A program made the position numbers and the translations under genes. 50,258 nucleotides of DNA. Source: Terrimonas ginsenosidimutans (lineage in GTDB: Bacteria > Bacteroidota > Bacteroidia > Chitinophagales > Chitinophagaceae). The notes beneath the pieces are model-generated. The model saw nothing but the letters and a program-made list of their open reading frames with translations, did no database searches and was not told the DNA's origin. Of this stretch, positions 1 through 8,966 are shown piece by piece (the stretch's first letter is position 1; every line of letters begins with the position of its first letter). The DNA lies in contig NZ_JAKLTR010000029.1 in assembly GCF_022012415.1 (NCBI RefSeq), positions 1-50,258 on the forward strand, read 5' to 3'.

Positions 1-1637
1 ATACTCCTAGCCGTATTGATCACATTCACGCCACTGAACAATGCGGTAGACGAGCCATGCGATACTGCGCTTGATTGGGAAGGTTGTCCTTTGCCATCAT
101 TGAATGTGCCGAATAAACGATAATCATCTTTATCGGCGATATCAGTCATAGCATTCCAGAATTCCTGCGTGTTGGATTGATAGGCAACATCTTTAAGCAT
201 ACCGGTGATCTGTCCGTTTTTGATCTCATAGAAAACCTGTCCGCCGAACTGGAAATTATAGCGTTGTTGATCGATAGAGTAGGAGCCGCGTCCCGCGATA
301 AAAATTCCTTTCTCTACTTTCTTAATGATGTCATTCACCGAACGTTTATTGGGGTTTGGCATCAGTGATACATTCGGCATTCGTTGGAACTGCACGCTAT
401 CCCAGCTGTCTGCATAGCAGCATCCCTGTGAAGCATTCAGTCCAAGGATATGTGCCTGATCGCGGATGGTTTGATAGTTTACAAGTGTACCATCTTTGAT
501 AATATCCCAGGTGCCGGCTTTCACCCCTTCATCATCATACCCGATCGCGCCAAGCGAACCTGGTTCAAGACGATCTGCTTTTACATTGACCAGTTTGCTG
601 CCATAGTTGAACTTGCCCGTTTTCCATTTATCCAGTGTAAGAAAACTTGTTCCGGCATAGTTGGCTTCATAACCAAGTACGCGATCAAGTTCAGTCGGGT
701 GACCGGTTGATTCATGAATAGTAAGACCGAGATGCGTTGGGTCCAGTACAAGATCATACTTGCCAGGTTCAACAGATTTTGCAGTGATCTTTTCAGCTAC
801 ATGACCTGCTGCGGCGATTGCATCTTCAAGCATGTCATAGCGGCCTTTGTACAATGTCAGCGGTCCGTTCTTCAATTTGTTTTCAGGGCCTGCAAGCATG
901 TATTCGTACCCCATTCCCATGGGAGCAGACAGTGCATCACGCGTTTCGAATTTACCGGTTGAACGGTCAATTTTTGTCACAGTGAATGTTGGCCAGATAC
1001 GGTGTATATCCTGGTCGATATAAGAGCCATCGCTGCTGGCAAAGAACTTTTGTTCATTCACCATAAAAATGCTTGAGTTAACGAAGTTGACACCGGCTTT
1101 CAGCGCAGAATCATTTACGGAAAGCAGGAGGTCTACTTTTTCCTTTACAGGAATTTCAAAGGCGTTTTTCTCAACGGGTGTTTTCCAGCTTACCTCTCCA
1201 AAGCCTTTCTGAGGTGCAAGCTGAACGGGTTCGGTCAGAAGTTTTGCATTTCCTTTCGCGATAGCAACAGCGAGTTCAGCCGTTTTTACGATGCTGGCAT
1301 TATCCATTTTTTCTGAGGCGGCAAATCCCCAGCTGCCATTGGCGATCACGCGGATCCCGATACCAAAGGACTCTGTATTGGCAACTCCCTGCACTCGTCG
1401 ATCTCTTGCCAGTACAGATTGATTGAGGTATCTGCCGATCCGGACATCTGTATAAGTGGCTCCTTTTGCTTTTGCAGCATTCAGTGCAATATCTGCCATC
1501 CGCTTTTTCTCTTTCACATCAATAAATCCTTCGAGCAGACGTTGTTCGGGAACGGACATTCCTTTAGCACTGAATCCTGTGAGGAATGCTGCTGTGGTGC
1601 CCATGCCGGCGAGAGAGATGAAGTCTCTTCTTTTCAC
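1..1637 (-). CDS. tldD: TldD-family zinc metallopeptidase (paralog 1), 3' end cut by window edge
   Basis: This is a TldD-type peptidase subunit, which in the known family works as a TldD/TldE heterodimer that degrades or trims unfolded peptides. The reading frame runs from a GTG start at 1635-1637 to the window edge, and only about the last two codons are missing when compared with the paralog at 3240-4871. The N-terminus (MKRRDFISLAG) resembles a Tat or Sec signal with a twin arginine. The zinc motif HESTGH lies at about residues 308-313 (codons near 699-716). In the paralog a cysteine follows the motif by 193 residues and probably corresponds to the third zinc ligand of E. coli TldD. Here that position is Ala501 (135-137). 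The gene lies 150 bp downstream of tldE in the same orientation. Family membership is secure; activity is uncertain because of the missing cysteine. Confidence 0.9.
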   Translation of the reverse strand, partial: MKRRDFISLAGMGTTAAFLTGFSAKGMSVPEQRLLEGFIDVKEKKRMADIALNAAKAKGATYTDVRIGRYLNQSVLARDRRVQGVANTESFGIGIRVIANGSWGFAASEKMDNASIVKTAELAVAIAKGNAKLLTEPVQLAPQKGFGEVSWKTPVEKNAFEIPVKEKVDLLLSVNDSALKAGVNFVNSSIFMVNEQKFFASSDGSYIDQDIHRIWPTFTVTKIDRSTGKFETRDALSAPMGMGYEYMLAGPENKLKNGPLTLYKGRYDMLEDAIAAAGHVAEKITAKSVEPGKYDLVLDPTHLGLTIHESTGHPTELDRVLGYEANYAGTSFLTLDKWKTGKFNYGSKLVNVKADRLEPGSLGAIGYDDEGVKAGTWDIIKDGTLVNYQTIRDQAHILGLNASQGCCYADSWDSVQFQRMPNVSLMPNPNKRSVNDIIKKVEKGIFIAGRGSYSIDQQRYNFQFGGQVFYEIKNGQITGMLKDVAYQSNTQEFWNAMTDIADKDDYRLFGTFNDGKGQPSQSSAVSHGSSTALFSGVNVINTARS

Positions 1638-1657
1638 GGTAATGTTTTTATTGTTGA

Positions 1658-1779
1658 CTGGCGCAGGGTTCCCGCGGATTTACGCTGATCAGGCGCAGAT
1701 ACGGAGATAATAGAGAAAGACTGCTAAGATCTGCGTGTCTGCGGATTGATCTGCGCTTATCTGCGGGACCCTACGCCAG
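1658..1779. repeat. Imperfect inverted-repeat element (CGCAGAT type) between tldE and tldD1
   Basis: The arms 1658-1708 and 1728-1779 are imperfect inverted copies of each other. Both begin with CTGGCG(C/T)AGGGT at their outer ends and contain runs such as GCGCAGAT, GCGGATT and TCTGCG. The element fills nearly the whole gap between the two genes and could fold into a long hairpin in the transcript. Similar layouts with different arm sequences occur at 15058-15169 and 32713-32805. A terminator, an mRNA stabiliser or a non-autonomous mobile repeat are all possible. Confidence 0.7.
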
Positions 1780-1787
1780 GCGATTAT

Positions 1788-3125
1788 TTAAATAGCATCC
1801 GACAATGACGTAAATGTAAAATCTCTGATCTTCATCGGCGGAATAATAGAAGAGCCGCTGCGTACCGGTTTGCCGAGTTCTTCCACATTGTTGAGCATGA
1901 TGATCGGGCTTTCGTTAAAACGGAAATTCTTGATCGGGAATTTGATCTGGCCGTTCTCAATGTAAAATGTTCCGTCACGTGTGAGGCCTGTTTGTACGAG
2001 TGTTTGCTGATCCACCATACGGATATACCAGAAACGGGTTACAAGAATTCCTTTCTCTGTATTCTTGATCAGATCGGCTGTAGATGCAGTTCCACCTTCC
2101 ATGATCATGCCGCCACCGCCAAAGCGGCCACCGCCAGGACCAGGTAAAGGTTTAACGCCGCTCTTCTGCGCCCAGTAACGGCTCACAGCAAGATTCTTTA
2201 CTACACCTTTATCCACCCAAATGGTTTTTTCAACAGGCAACCCGTCGCCGCTCCAGGTAGAACCTGGCAGTTCAGCATTCATCGGGTCACTGTAGATCGT
2301 TACTTTCTCGTCGAACAGTTGCTCTCCGAGACGGGTGCCACCGCCTTTTTTACTCATGAAGCTGCGACCTTCATCAGCGCTGCGCATGTCAAACCCACGG
2401 ATGATACCGCCAAGCATATCATTTGCCGCAAGCGGTTCAAGGATCACCGTGTAGCGTCCGGGTTCAATTGCTTTAGCGCCAGCCGAGCTGGTTGCTTTGT
2501 TTGCCGCAATTTTAGTGAGCGCAAGGGTGTCCAGTTTTTTTACATCGTTGTAGCTATGGTCAACATAGCCAGAACCTGTTCCTTCCTGGTTACGGATCGT
2601 AACAGAGAAAGACACGTTTGTACTTTTATTGTAGGCAAACAATCCTTTTGAGTTTGCAACAGCCCGGAAGCCTGCGGAGTTCTCAAGGAATCCGGCTGCT
2701 TCAAGTTTGGCATCTTTTGCCACTTTCAGACTTTGTGCAACCATATCTGCTCTTGATGAAGGGCTCATTGCAGCCGTTGAATCCAGAAATCCGATCGACT
2801 CTTTGAATTCTGATTGTCCGAGCAATGGCATGTATTCGGGGTTTTCCGGAGAGAGTCTTGCGAGCTCTTCTGCACGGCGAACTACTTTTTCAAGCGATGC
2901 ATCATCAAATTCATTGATACTGGCATTGCCCGTTCTTTTCCCAAATGATGAGCTAACGCTCAGGCTGAGGTTACTTACTTCACCCGCTGTTGAAACGGCA
3001 TTACGCGCATAACGGATGTTACCGCTCTGCTGTCCGCTAAGTGATACCTCTGTTTCGTCGGCTTTAGCGAAGCTCAACACTTTTTTTAGTATTGTTTGTG
3101 CTTCGTCTTTACTAAGAATAGCCAT
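1788..3125 (-). CDS. tldE: TldE/PmbA-family protein, partner subunit of TldD
   Basis: The 445-residue protein belongs to the TldD/PmbA superfamily but has no HExxxH zinc motif, which is the hallmark of the non-catalytic TldE (PmbA) subunit. The family region GGIIRGFDMRSADEGRSF, near residues 240-257, and the closing segment PIKNFRFNESPIIMLNNVEE are typical. There is no signal peptide, unlike the flanking TldD paralogs, which have N-terminal leader-like segments. In characterised systems TldE dimerises with TldD and helps form the substrate channel. The gene sits between two tldD genes on the same strand (114 bp after tldD2, 150 bp before tldD1), so it could pair with either. The start is the ATG at 3123-3125. 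Confidence 0.92.
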   Translation of the reverse strand: MAILSKDEAQTILKKVLSFAKADETEVSLSGQQSGNIRYARNAVSTAGEVSNLSLSVSSSFGKRTGNASINEFDDASLEKVVRRAEELARLSPENPEYMPLLGQSEFKESIGFLDSTAAMSPSSRADMVAQSLKVAKDAKLEAAGFLENSAGFRAVANSKGLFAYNKSTNVSFSVTIRNQEGTGSGYVDHSYNDVKKLDTLALTKIAANKATSSAGAKAIEPGRYTVILEPLAANDMLGGIIRGFDMRSADEGRSFMSKKGGGTRLGEQLFDEKVTIYSDPMNAELPGSTWSGDGLPVEKTIWVDKGVVKNLAVSRYWAQKSGVKPLPGPGGGRFGGGGMIMEGGTASTADLIKNTEKGILVTRFWYIRMVDQQTLVQTGLTRDGTFYIENGQIKFPIKNFRFNESPIIMLNNVEELGKPVRSGSSIIPPMKIRDFTFTSLSDAI

Positions 3126-3164
3126 AAGTGTCCTATGATTTTTAAATGTTTTCTAATTGAATTC

Positions 3165-3241
3165 AAAAGTAAAAAGTAAAAAAATGCCCGATACGGCATG
3201 GTGCTTCTGGTTGAAGATTTTTGTTTTATACTTTTTACTTT
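3165..3241. repeat. AT-rich inverted repeat (AAAAGTAAAAAGTAAA type)
   Basis: The left arm at 3165-3190 (AAAAGTAAAAAGTAAA followed by AATGCCCG) is mirrored by ATTTTTGTTTTATACTTTTTACTTT ending at 3241. The element fills the tldD2-tldE gap and touches the tldD2 stop. A second copy with the same arm sequence lies at 35148-35246 between metY and metX, so this is a dispersed intergenic repeat rather than a gene-specific terminator. Confidence 0.65.
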
Positions 3242-4871
3242 ATCCGATGCTTCTCGCTGTGTTGATCACGTTGATCCCATTGAAACGGGTGGTTGAACTT
3301 CCGTGTGATACGGCACTGCTCTGACCTGGCTGGCCTTTACCATCGTTGAATGAGCCACCAAGTGCATAGTCGCTTGAATCGCAGATAGCAGAAACAGAGT
3401 TCCAGAACTCCTGCGTATTTGCCTGGTATGCTACGTCATTCAGCATGCCGGTGATCTTGCCGTTTTTGATCTCGTAAAAGTTCTTACCGCCAAACTGGAA
3501 GTTATAGCGTTGCTGATCGATAGAGTAGGAGCCATCGCCAATGATGTAAATTCCCTTTTCTACATTTTTGATCATATCATCCACGCTAAGCTTGTCTTTA
3601 CCTGGTCTTAAAGACACGTTCGGCATTCGTTGGAACTGAATATCATCCCATCCCTGCGAATAGCAGCAACCCTGGGACGCGTTCAGTCCAAGGATATGCG
3701 CCTGGTCGCGGATGGTTTGATAGTTCACCAGTATCCCGTCTTTGATCAGATCCCACTCGCCACATTTCACTCCTTCATCATCCCAGCCCACTGCGCCAAG
3801 AGACCCTTTTTGTGTTTTATCCGCAACGATATTAACGAGTTTGTTGCCAAAATTGAACTTCCCTGTTTTCCATTTGTCCAGCGTCAGGAAACTTGTACCC
3901 GCATAGTTTGCTTCATAACCAAGAACACGGTCGAGCTCGGTAGGGTGACCAACAGATTCGTGAATGGTGAGCCAGAGATGGCTTGGATCGAGTACGAGAT
4001 CGTATTTGCCCGGTTCAACAGATCTTGCTGTGAGTTTTTGCTGAACGTCATTCGTGGCGTTCTTCACGTCTTCCAGCATATCGTAACGGTTTTTGTAACG
4101 TGTTACGACACCCTGTATCTTATCTTCAGCGCGGGGGATCATATATTCGTAGCCCATTCCCATCGGGGCGCTCAATGACCCGCGAGACATGAATTTACCT
4201 GAACCGCGGTCAATTTTTGTAACAGTGAAGTTTGGGAAAATACGGTGAATATCCTGATCGATATAAGAGCCGTCCGTACTTGCAAAATATTTCTGCTCGT
4301 TTACTGCAGAAATACCTGCATTCACAAAGCTTGCGCCGCCGGTGATGGCTGCATCATTCACCTGCATCAGCAGATCAACCTTTTCTTTGATCGGAACTTC
4401 AAAAGCATTGATCTCGATAGGCGCTTTCCAGCTTACTTCGCCAAATCCTTTTTGCGGAGCGAGGCGAACAGGTTCTCCCTGGATCTTTGCATTTGCTTTC
4501 GCTACCGCCACTGCCTGCTCGGCAGCTTTCGCGATGGCTTCTTTGGTTACCGTATGCGTAGCCGCAAAGCCCCATGAGCCGTTTGCAAGAACGCGGATAC
4601 CAACACCATAGTTTTCTGTATTGCTTACGCCCTGCACTTTTTTGTCGCGTGTTGCAACAAACTGACGCAGGTACCTTCCGATGCGCACATCAGCATAGGT
4701 GGCACCTTTTGATTTTGCAGCATTGAGAGCAACGTCTGCCAGTTCTTTTGTAATGGCAGCATCTACTCCCTGAAGGGCTTCTGCCGGATCGATGCTTCGT
4801 GCAAAAGCCGGGACAACCAATGAGCCCAGGCCCATCATGCCCGTGTAACGAATAAAGTCTTTCCTTTTCAA
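3240..4871 (-). CDS. tldD: TldD-family zinc metallopeptidase (paralog 2)
   Basis: This 543-residue TldD subunit has an intact HESVGH zinc motif (His304, Glu305, His309) and a cysteine (Cys497) near the C-terminus at the position expected for the third zinc ligand of E. coli TldD. The first 25 residues (KRKDFIRY, then a hydrophobic stretch ending PAFARS) look like a Tat-variant or Sec signal, so an extracytoplasmic location is possible. The start is TTG at 4869-4871; it is chosen because AGGAGGA (4885-4879 on the minus strand) lies 7 nt upstream and no in-frame ATG is available there. It is very similar along its length to the partial paralog at 1-1637, which indicates a gene duplication that now flanks tldE. 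It probably forms the active heterodimer with TldE. Confidence 0.93.
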   Translation of the reverse strand: MKRKDFIRYTGMMGLGSLVVPAFARSIDPAEALQGVDAAITKELADVALNAAKSKGATYADVRIGRYLRQFVATRDKKVQGVSNTENYGVGIRVLANGSWGFAATHTVTKEAIAKAAEQAVAVAKANAKIQGEPVRLAPQKGFGEVSWKAPIEINAFEVPIKEKVDLLMQVNDAAITGGASFVNAGISAVNEQKYFASTDGSYIDQDIHRIFPNFTVTKIDRGSGKFMSRGSLSAPMGMGYEYMIPRAEDKIQGVVTRYKNRYDMLEDVKNATNDVQQKLTARSVEPGKYDLVLDPSHLWLTIHESVGHPTELDRVLGYEANYAGTSFLTLDKWKTGKFNFGNKLVNIVADKTQKGSLGAVGWDDEGVKCGEWDLIKDGILVNYQTIRDQAHILGLNASQGCCYSQGWDDIQFQRMPNVSLRPGKDKLSVDDMIKNVEKGIYIIGDGSYSIDQQRYNFQFGGKNFYEIKNGKITGMLNDVAYQANTQEFWNSVSAICDSSDYALGGSFNDGKGQPGQSSAVSHGSSTTRFNGINVINTARSIG

Positions 4872-4878
4872 AGTTTGT

Positions 4879-4885
4879 TCCTCCT
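4879..4885 (-). promoter_or_regulatory. Strong Shine-Dalgarno deciding a TTG start
   Basis: The minus strand reads AGGAGGA here, 7 nt before the TTG start of the tldD gene. Bacteroidota genes usually lack such a site, so this one is notable and fixes the start codon. Confidence 0.7.
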
Positions 4886-5061
4886 GTTTTTGAGAGTGAT
4901 TGTATTTGTTTTGGTTTAGGTCAGATCACCGTGTGCAGACATGGACCGCGGACGGTCGCTGATTGTTGTTTATCGTTTATTCTTTTATCAATGAAATTAT
5001 GCGTTGCCTCTTTTTATGTCGGATAATTTTCAGCCGAAAGCATCGTCTGTGGTCCGCCAGT

Positions 5062-6843
5062 TTATCCTGCCGCCCTTCTTTCCCACCACAAAAACGAACA
5101 TGCGATCAGCAAGCCTGCATAGAAGAACCAAACCGGAACCTGCTTCGTTTCTGTTATTATTTTGTTTCGCGTACCAATTGCAGATGTTTGCTTTTCCGCA
5201 TGCATGATGTTGCTGCTGATCTGTGCCTTTGCTTTGGCGGCAGACCAGTCTTTGTCTTCAAAAACATATATGCTAACGGTGTCTGTGCTGGATAAGGTTT
5301 GCCATCCCGGGGTAGCAGGCCACCAGTTGCCTGTCCACGTATCGGGAAGATAAGGCGTTTGATCGGTATAAAGATCACCGGAGGTCGTCTTTATGACCGG
5401 AGGCATCGGATTGTTTTTCTCGAGGGTAAGTCTTACTTCACTGTCAACTGTCGGAAAAGCCGGGGAATATCGCCAGGTCGTTTCCTTTTTTTGCGTACGG
5501 CCTGCTTTGCTGATCAACAAAGACCAGAAAGACGAATAGCTGCCCATTGTACCGGATAAAACCCAGCTGTAGGTGGTGCCTGCCGTGTTCAGGATCACTT
5601 TTCCTTTACCCGAGAGGCGGCAGGCGGTGATCACTGATTGGTGCTCATCGGTTACAAGTTGTTGCGCAACCGGATCAGGCTGTATTGCAAACCAGTCTTC
5701 TGCAGACAGCTGATTTTTTTGCGGTGCATTGCCTGACCACGACAAGTTACGCTTTGCTGTTTGCCCGATCACCTGTTTCCGCAGAATGAATGGTCGCGAA
5801 AAGCTGCTGAGCGAACGGTTGCTATCGCTCTGAATGATCAACCCTGTTCCTTTATCGATCTGTGATCTTAAGGCTGCCGCTGCAGACGGGGATAATTCCG
5901 CCAGGGCATTATCATCTGCGATCAGCAGGTCAAACGTTTCAAGAACCGAAGCGTTGATCGTATTCAACGCGGTTGCTTTCATGTTCAGGAACTGGTGGTC
6001 GTATTTGTCGCGACTGACCGTATTGCGTATGGCCACCGGATAATTATTTTCATACAGCCAGGTTCCAAGAAATTTGTTTTCAAAACCGGGAGAAGAGCTC
6101 AGCAACAGGATCCTCGGTTTTCCGATCGGATGTATGATCACCGGAAGTTTTTCTACTGATACAATTCTACCGTTGCGGATAGCCTGTAATTCATAGATAG
6201 TGTTGCCATTGTGTGACGGTTGACAGGCAAGAGAAAAGGATTGGCTACTGTCTTTCTGTATATTGACTGAATCCAGTGAAGTACCAAGCCCGGTTAGTAC
6301 AACTTTGAGATCCTCGCCACCATAATTGTTGTAAACGCCTTGCACCTGGAACTGTCCTCCTCTTGCAATGGATCGCGGCCAATCGGCATGTATGATGCCA
6401 CCGGGCTCCGATGGTGGCGTGTAACTGGAGTTGATCTTATGTTCTTTCAATATCTCCCATTCATACGGCATGATGCCGTTGCCGGTTATATGGATCGAGT
6501 TGATCCCGTCAGCATGTTTGCTGAGATAGATTGGCAGATCCGGAATAAATGTTATGTCCGGCGAACTGCTTTGCTGATCAGTAGTGATATGTTTATACGA
6601 ACTAAATGAGTCCGGTTCGCTTTCTGCACCCGGTGTGACCAGGACAAGTATTTGAGAAGAGGGCTTCTCTTTTGTGGTTGTGAAGGCGACCGGAATAAAA
6701 AGAAGCGCAAGCGAAGTGATGGCCAGCACAGACATAATGATCCTCATTGCAAGCCATGAGCGGTTTGATCTTTTTATTTCTTTCCGGATAAGAAATAAAA
6801 GAAGCAGAGCGGATAATATGATAACGATGTATTCCTGCTTCAT
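5062..6843 (-). CDS. Membrane protein with class I amidotransferase-like fold, MoxR cluster
   Basis: The 593-residue protein has two N-terminal membrane segments (about residues 5-20 and 34-54), a large extracytoplasmic part, and one C-terminal membrane segment (VPVWFFYAGLLIACSFLWWERR region) ending in a positively charged tail. The middle part (KPRILLLSSSPGFENKFL through DKGTGLIIQSDS) resembles the GATase1-like domain found in Bacteroidota and planctomycete MoxR clusters. I see no catalytic cysteine at the nucleophile position, so a binding or scaffold role is more likely than an enzyme. The start ATG lies 5 nt after the stop of the DUF4175 gene, indicating translational coupling. The exact function is unknown. 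Confidence 0.8.
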   Translation of the reverse strand: MKQEYIVIILSALLLLFLIRKEIKRSNRSWLAMRIIMSVLAITSLALLFIPVAFTTTKEKPSSQILVLVTPGAESEPDSFSSYKHITTDQQSSSPDITFIPDLPIYLSKHADGINSIHITGNGIMPYEWEILKEHKINSSYTPPSEPGGIIHADWPRSIARGGQFQVQGVYNNYGGEDLKVVLTGLGTSLDSVNIQKDSSQSFSLACQPSHNGNTIYELQAIRNGRIVSVEKLPVIIHPIGKPRILLLSSSPGFENKFLGTWLYENNYPVAIRNTVSRDKYDHQFLNMKATALNTINASVLETFDLLIADDNALAELSPSAAAALRSQIDKGTGLIIQSDSNRSLSSFSRPFILRKQVIGQTAKRNLSWSGNAPQKNQLSAEDWFAIQPDPVAQQLVTDEHQSVITACRLSGKGKVILNTAGTTYSWVLSGTMGSYSSFWSLLISKAGRTQKKETTWRYSPAFPTVDSEVRLTLEKNNPMPPVIKTTSGDLYTDQTPYLPDTWTGNWWPATPGWQTLSSTDTVSIYVFEDKDWSAAKAKAQISSNIMHAEKQTSAIGTRNKIITETKQVPVWFFYAGLLIACSFLWWERRAAG

Positions 6844-6848
6844 CGTAG

Positions 6849-8966
6849 CTATTGGTTCAATTTTTTAAAGTAATGATCGGCCAGGCTTCCTGATCTGTTA
6901 TTAGTTTTCCGGGGCAACTCCACATCACTTATGATGATCTGCTGTAATGCTTTTTGTATAGAAAGAATATCCTGTTTTGACGCAGAAGCGGGAGCAGCCA
7001 TCACCGACCTGACTGCGCTCAATGCCGGAAGAAAAAAGACAGGCTGAGCCATTGCTTTTTCACTGATGGCTTTTTCTGCGGCAATCAGAGCTTGCTGATC
7101 TTCTATTGGTAATTGTTTTTTCTGCTTTAACATTTCAAGTGCCGTAACTGCATTTCGAAGTTGCTCCAGCTGTTTATCTTCAGCTGTTTGCTTTGGTGGT
7201 TGACTGGCGGGATCGATCTTTTCCAGTTTACCGGTCAGTCTTTTTTCAGGTTTTAAGGGTGGCATCCTGATAGATGTTTTGCTGACATATGCTCTCGACT
7301 TCTGTTGCAGGTCTTTTAATAGGCGCAATGCTTTATATTGATATGGCAACGCTTCGGCGGGAACATAGGTGCGTAGTTTCAATTCACTGTTCCACATTTC
7401 AGTAAGTATTGCTTTCAGTTGCGCTTTTTGCTGAGGCTCAAAAAAAGTAGCATCTTCTGCATTATCATGTTTGTGTGCATACTGATCGATCATAGCCTGG
7501 ACATCTCCATAAGCAGGTTCTTCACCGGCACCATGATCATGACCGTCATCCGGGCTGTGACCTTCTCCTCCGCTTTCATTTTCTTCGACCAGGAATTTTC
7601 CATACCGAAGACGAAGCAGTTTTTGCTCAATGCCAAGCTGATTGCTCCGTGTATTGAACGTGTCTTTGCTTACAGAAGATTGTTCTTTCAACAGTTTCTC
7701 CGTGTCTATAATGATCTGGCGCTGGCTTCGGAAATATTCCGGAAACTGGTCCACGCCTGAATCCATGCCGGACAGGCTCAATAATTCAGCAGTATCAGGA
7801 AGGGAGATAAAATACATATCCGACCGGCTTTCCTGCCCATGATTATCCGTCGCTTTTATATAGAAATACAGTTCGTCCCCTCCCTGTAATCCCATGGATG
7901 CGAGATCGATCAGCTTCGATGTTTCTATATTTTTTTGTCCATTGAATTGAACAGGGAGGCTGAGCTGTTGTTCTTTGAAACTTACGCTTTCACCTTTACC
8001 GCTTGCTTTTGTAGCGATGATCAGCGCATTGCTGATCCCGTAATCGTCGCTGATCTGGAGGCGAAGGTTACTGACAGGTTTGCGGCCTGGTTCAATCGTT
8101 GTGTATTGTTGTGGTGAAATGATCCGGATGTTTGCCGGCTGGTCATGTATCACTTCCAGTGTATACAGGGCCGAACTGTTGCCAGCAAGCTCCAACTGGT
8201 AAAACCCTGCTTCTTTGACCAGCCTGTTCAGGGTCCACTCATTGGTATTGGTGCGTTTTAGCGCAACGCTTTCTTTATTGTTAAAACGGAGATGTACGGA
8301 ATCGATCTCTCCAGTCGTTTTGATTAACCAGCTTACCTGGCTGCCCTCTTCAACTTTCAGTGAAAACTGTTCCTGTTCGCGCTTTTGCATGCGGGTGTAA
8401 GAAGGAGGGGTGATCATCACCGAAAACATTTTGATCCCGGGGGGGATGATCTCTTTCTCGTTTGGTGAAAGAGTATTTTTTATTTGGTCATGATCAACGT
8501 TGTTCAGGAAATGTGCTTTTGCGGTTATTGCTATAACGCAAACCACCAGTATGGAGGTGAAAGTCAGCGCCGCCTTTTTTAATGGCCTGAGCAAATCGCT
8601 GGGGGTAGTGATCCGGAGGATCTCTTTTTCGATCTTTTGTTTCTGCAATTGTTGTAAGAGAGTAAGCGAATCTGCGGGCGCCAGCAATAGCTGGCTGCTT
8701 TCTTCAAGCTGAGGATAGGTCCGGTTCAGAAAGCTCGCAATATTTTCGTTCGATATACGTCTGAATGGACGAAGCAGGTAAACAATGATAAATGCCAGGG
8801 TTGCCATTGGCGCGACGGACCACCATCCAACTTTTGCAAAAATGTTCAATGCAGTGGCCAGTAGCAATGCAAAGGCAAGTCCTGAAAGCAACGCACCGGA
8901 AAGAAAATTCCGCTGCCACTTTCGCCTGAGCATTTCGATGATATGATGACCTTTTTGCTCAGCCAT
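6849..8966 (-). CDS. DUF4175 family membrane protein
   Basis: The 705-residue protein matches the DUF4175 type found in Bacteroidota MoxR operons. It has two N-terminal transmembrane segments (about residues 20-42 and 47-66), a third near residues 133-150, then a long periplasmic part with beta-rich repeats and a charged, helical C-terminal half rich in Gln, Lys and Glu that is probably coiled coil. A short Gly/His/Asp/Glu-rich stretch (GGEGHSPDDGHDHGAGEE, near 7537-7590) could bind metal. It overlaps the end of the BatA-like gene by 8 bp (start ATG 8964-8966) and precedes the amidotransferase-like gene by 5 nt, so it lies within a tight operon. The role is not known; co-occurrence with MoxR and VWA proteins suggests an envelope complex. 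Confidence 0.85.
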   Translation of the reverse strand: MAEQKGHHIIEMLRRKWQRNFLSGALLSGLAFALLLATALNIFAKVGWWSVAPMATLAFIIVYLLRPFRRISNENIASFLNRTYPQLEESSQLLLAPADSLTLLQQLQKQKIEKEILRITTPSDLLRPLKKAALTFTSILVVCVIAITAKAHFLNNVDHDQIKNTLSPNEKEIIPPGIKMFSVMITPPSYTRMQKREQEQFSLKVEEGSQVSWLIKTTGEIDSVHLRFNNKESVALKRTNTNEWTLNRLVKEAGFYQLELAGNSSALYTLEVIHDQPANIRIISPQQYTTIEPGRKPVSNLRLQISDDYGISNALIIATKASGKGESVSFKEQQLSLPVQFNGQKNIETSKLIDLASMGLQGGDELYFYIKATDNHGQESRSDMYFISLPDTAELLSLSGMDSGVDQFPEYFRSQRQIIIDTEKLLKEQSSVSKDTFNTRSNQLGIEQKLLRLRYGKFLVEENESGGEGHSPDDGHDHGAGEEPAYGDVQAMIDQYAHKHDNAEDATFFEPQQKAQLKAILTEMWNSELKLRTYVPAEALPYQYKALRLLKDLQQKSRAYVSKTSIRMPPLKPEKRLTGKLEKIDPASQPPKQTAEDKQLEQLRNAVTALEMLKQKKQLPIEDQQALIAAEKAISEKAMAQPVFFLPALSAVRSVMAAPASASKQDILSIQKALQQIIISDVELPRKTNNRSGSLADHYFKKLNQ

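Noticed and set aside
3630-4178. 182-codon plus-strand ORF antisense to tldD paralog 2
   Set aside because: It is a shadow of a well-conserved gene; a similar shadow occurs opposite the other paralog because the two genes are alike.
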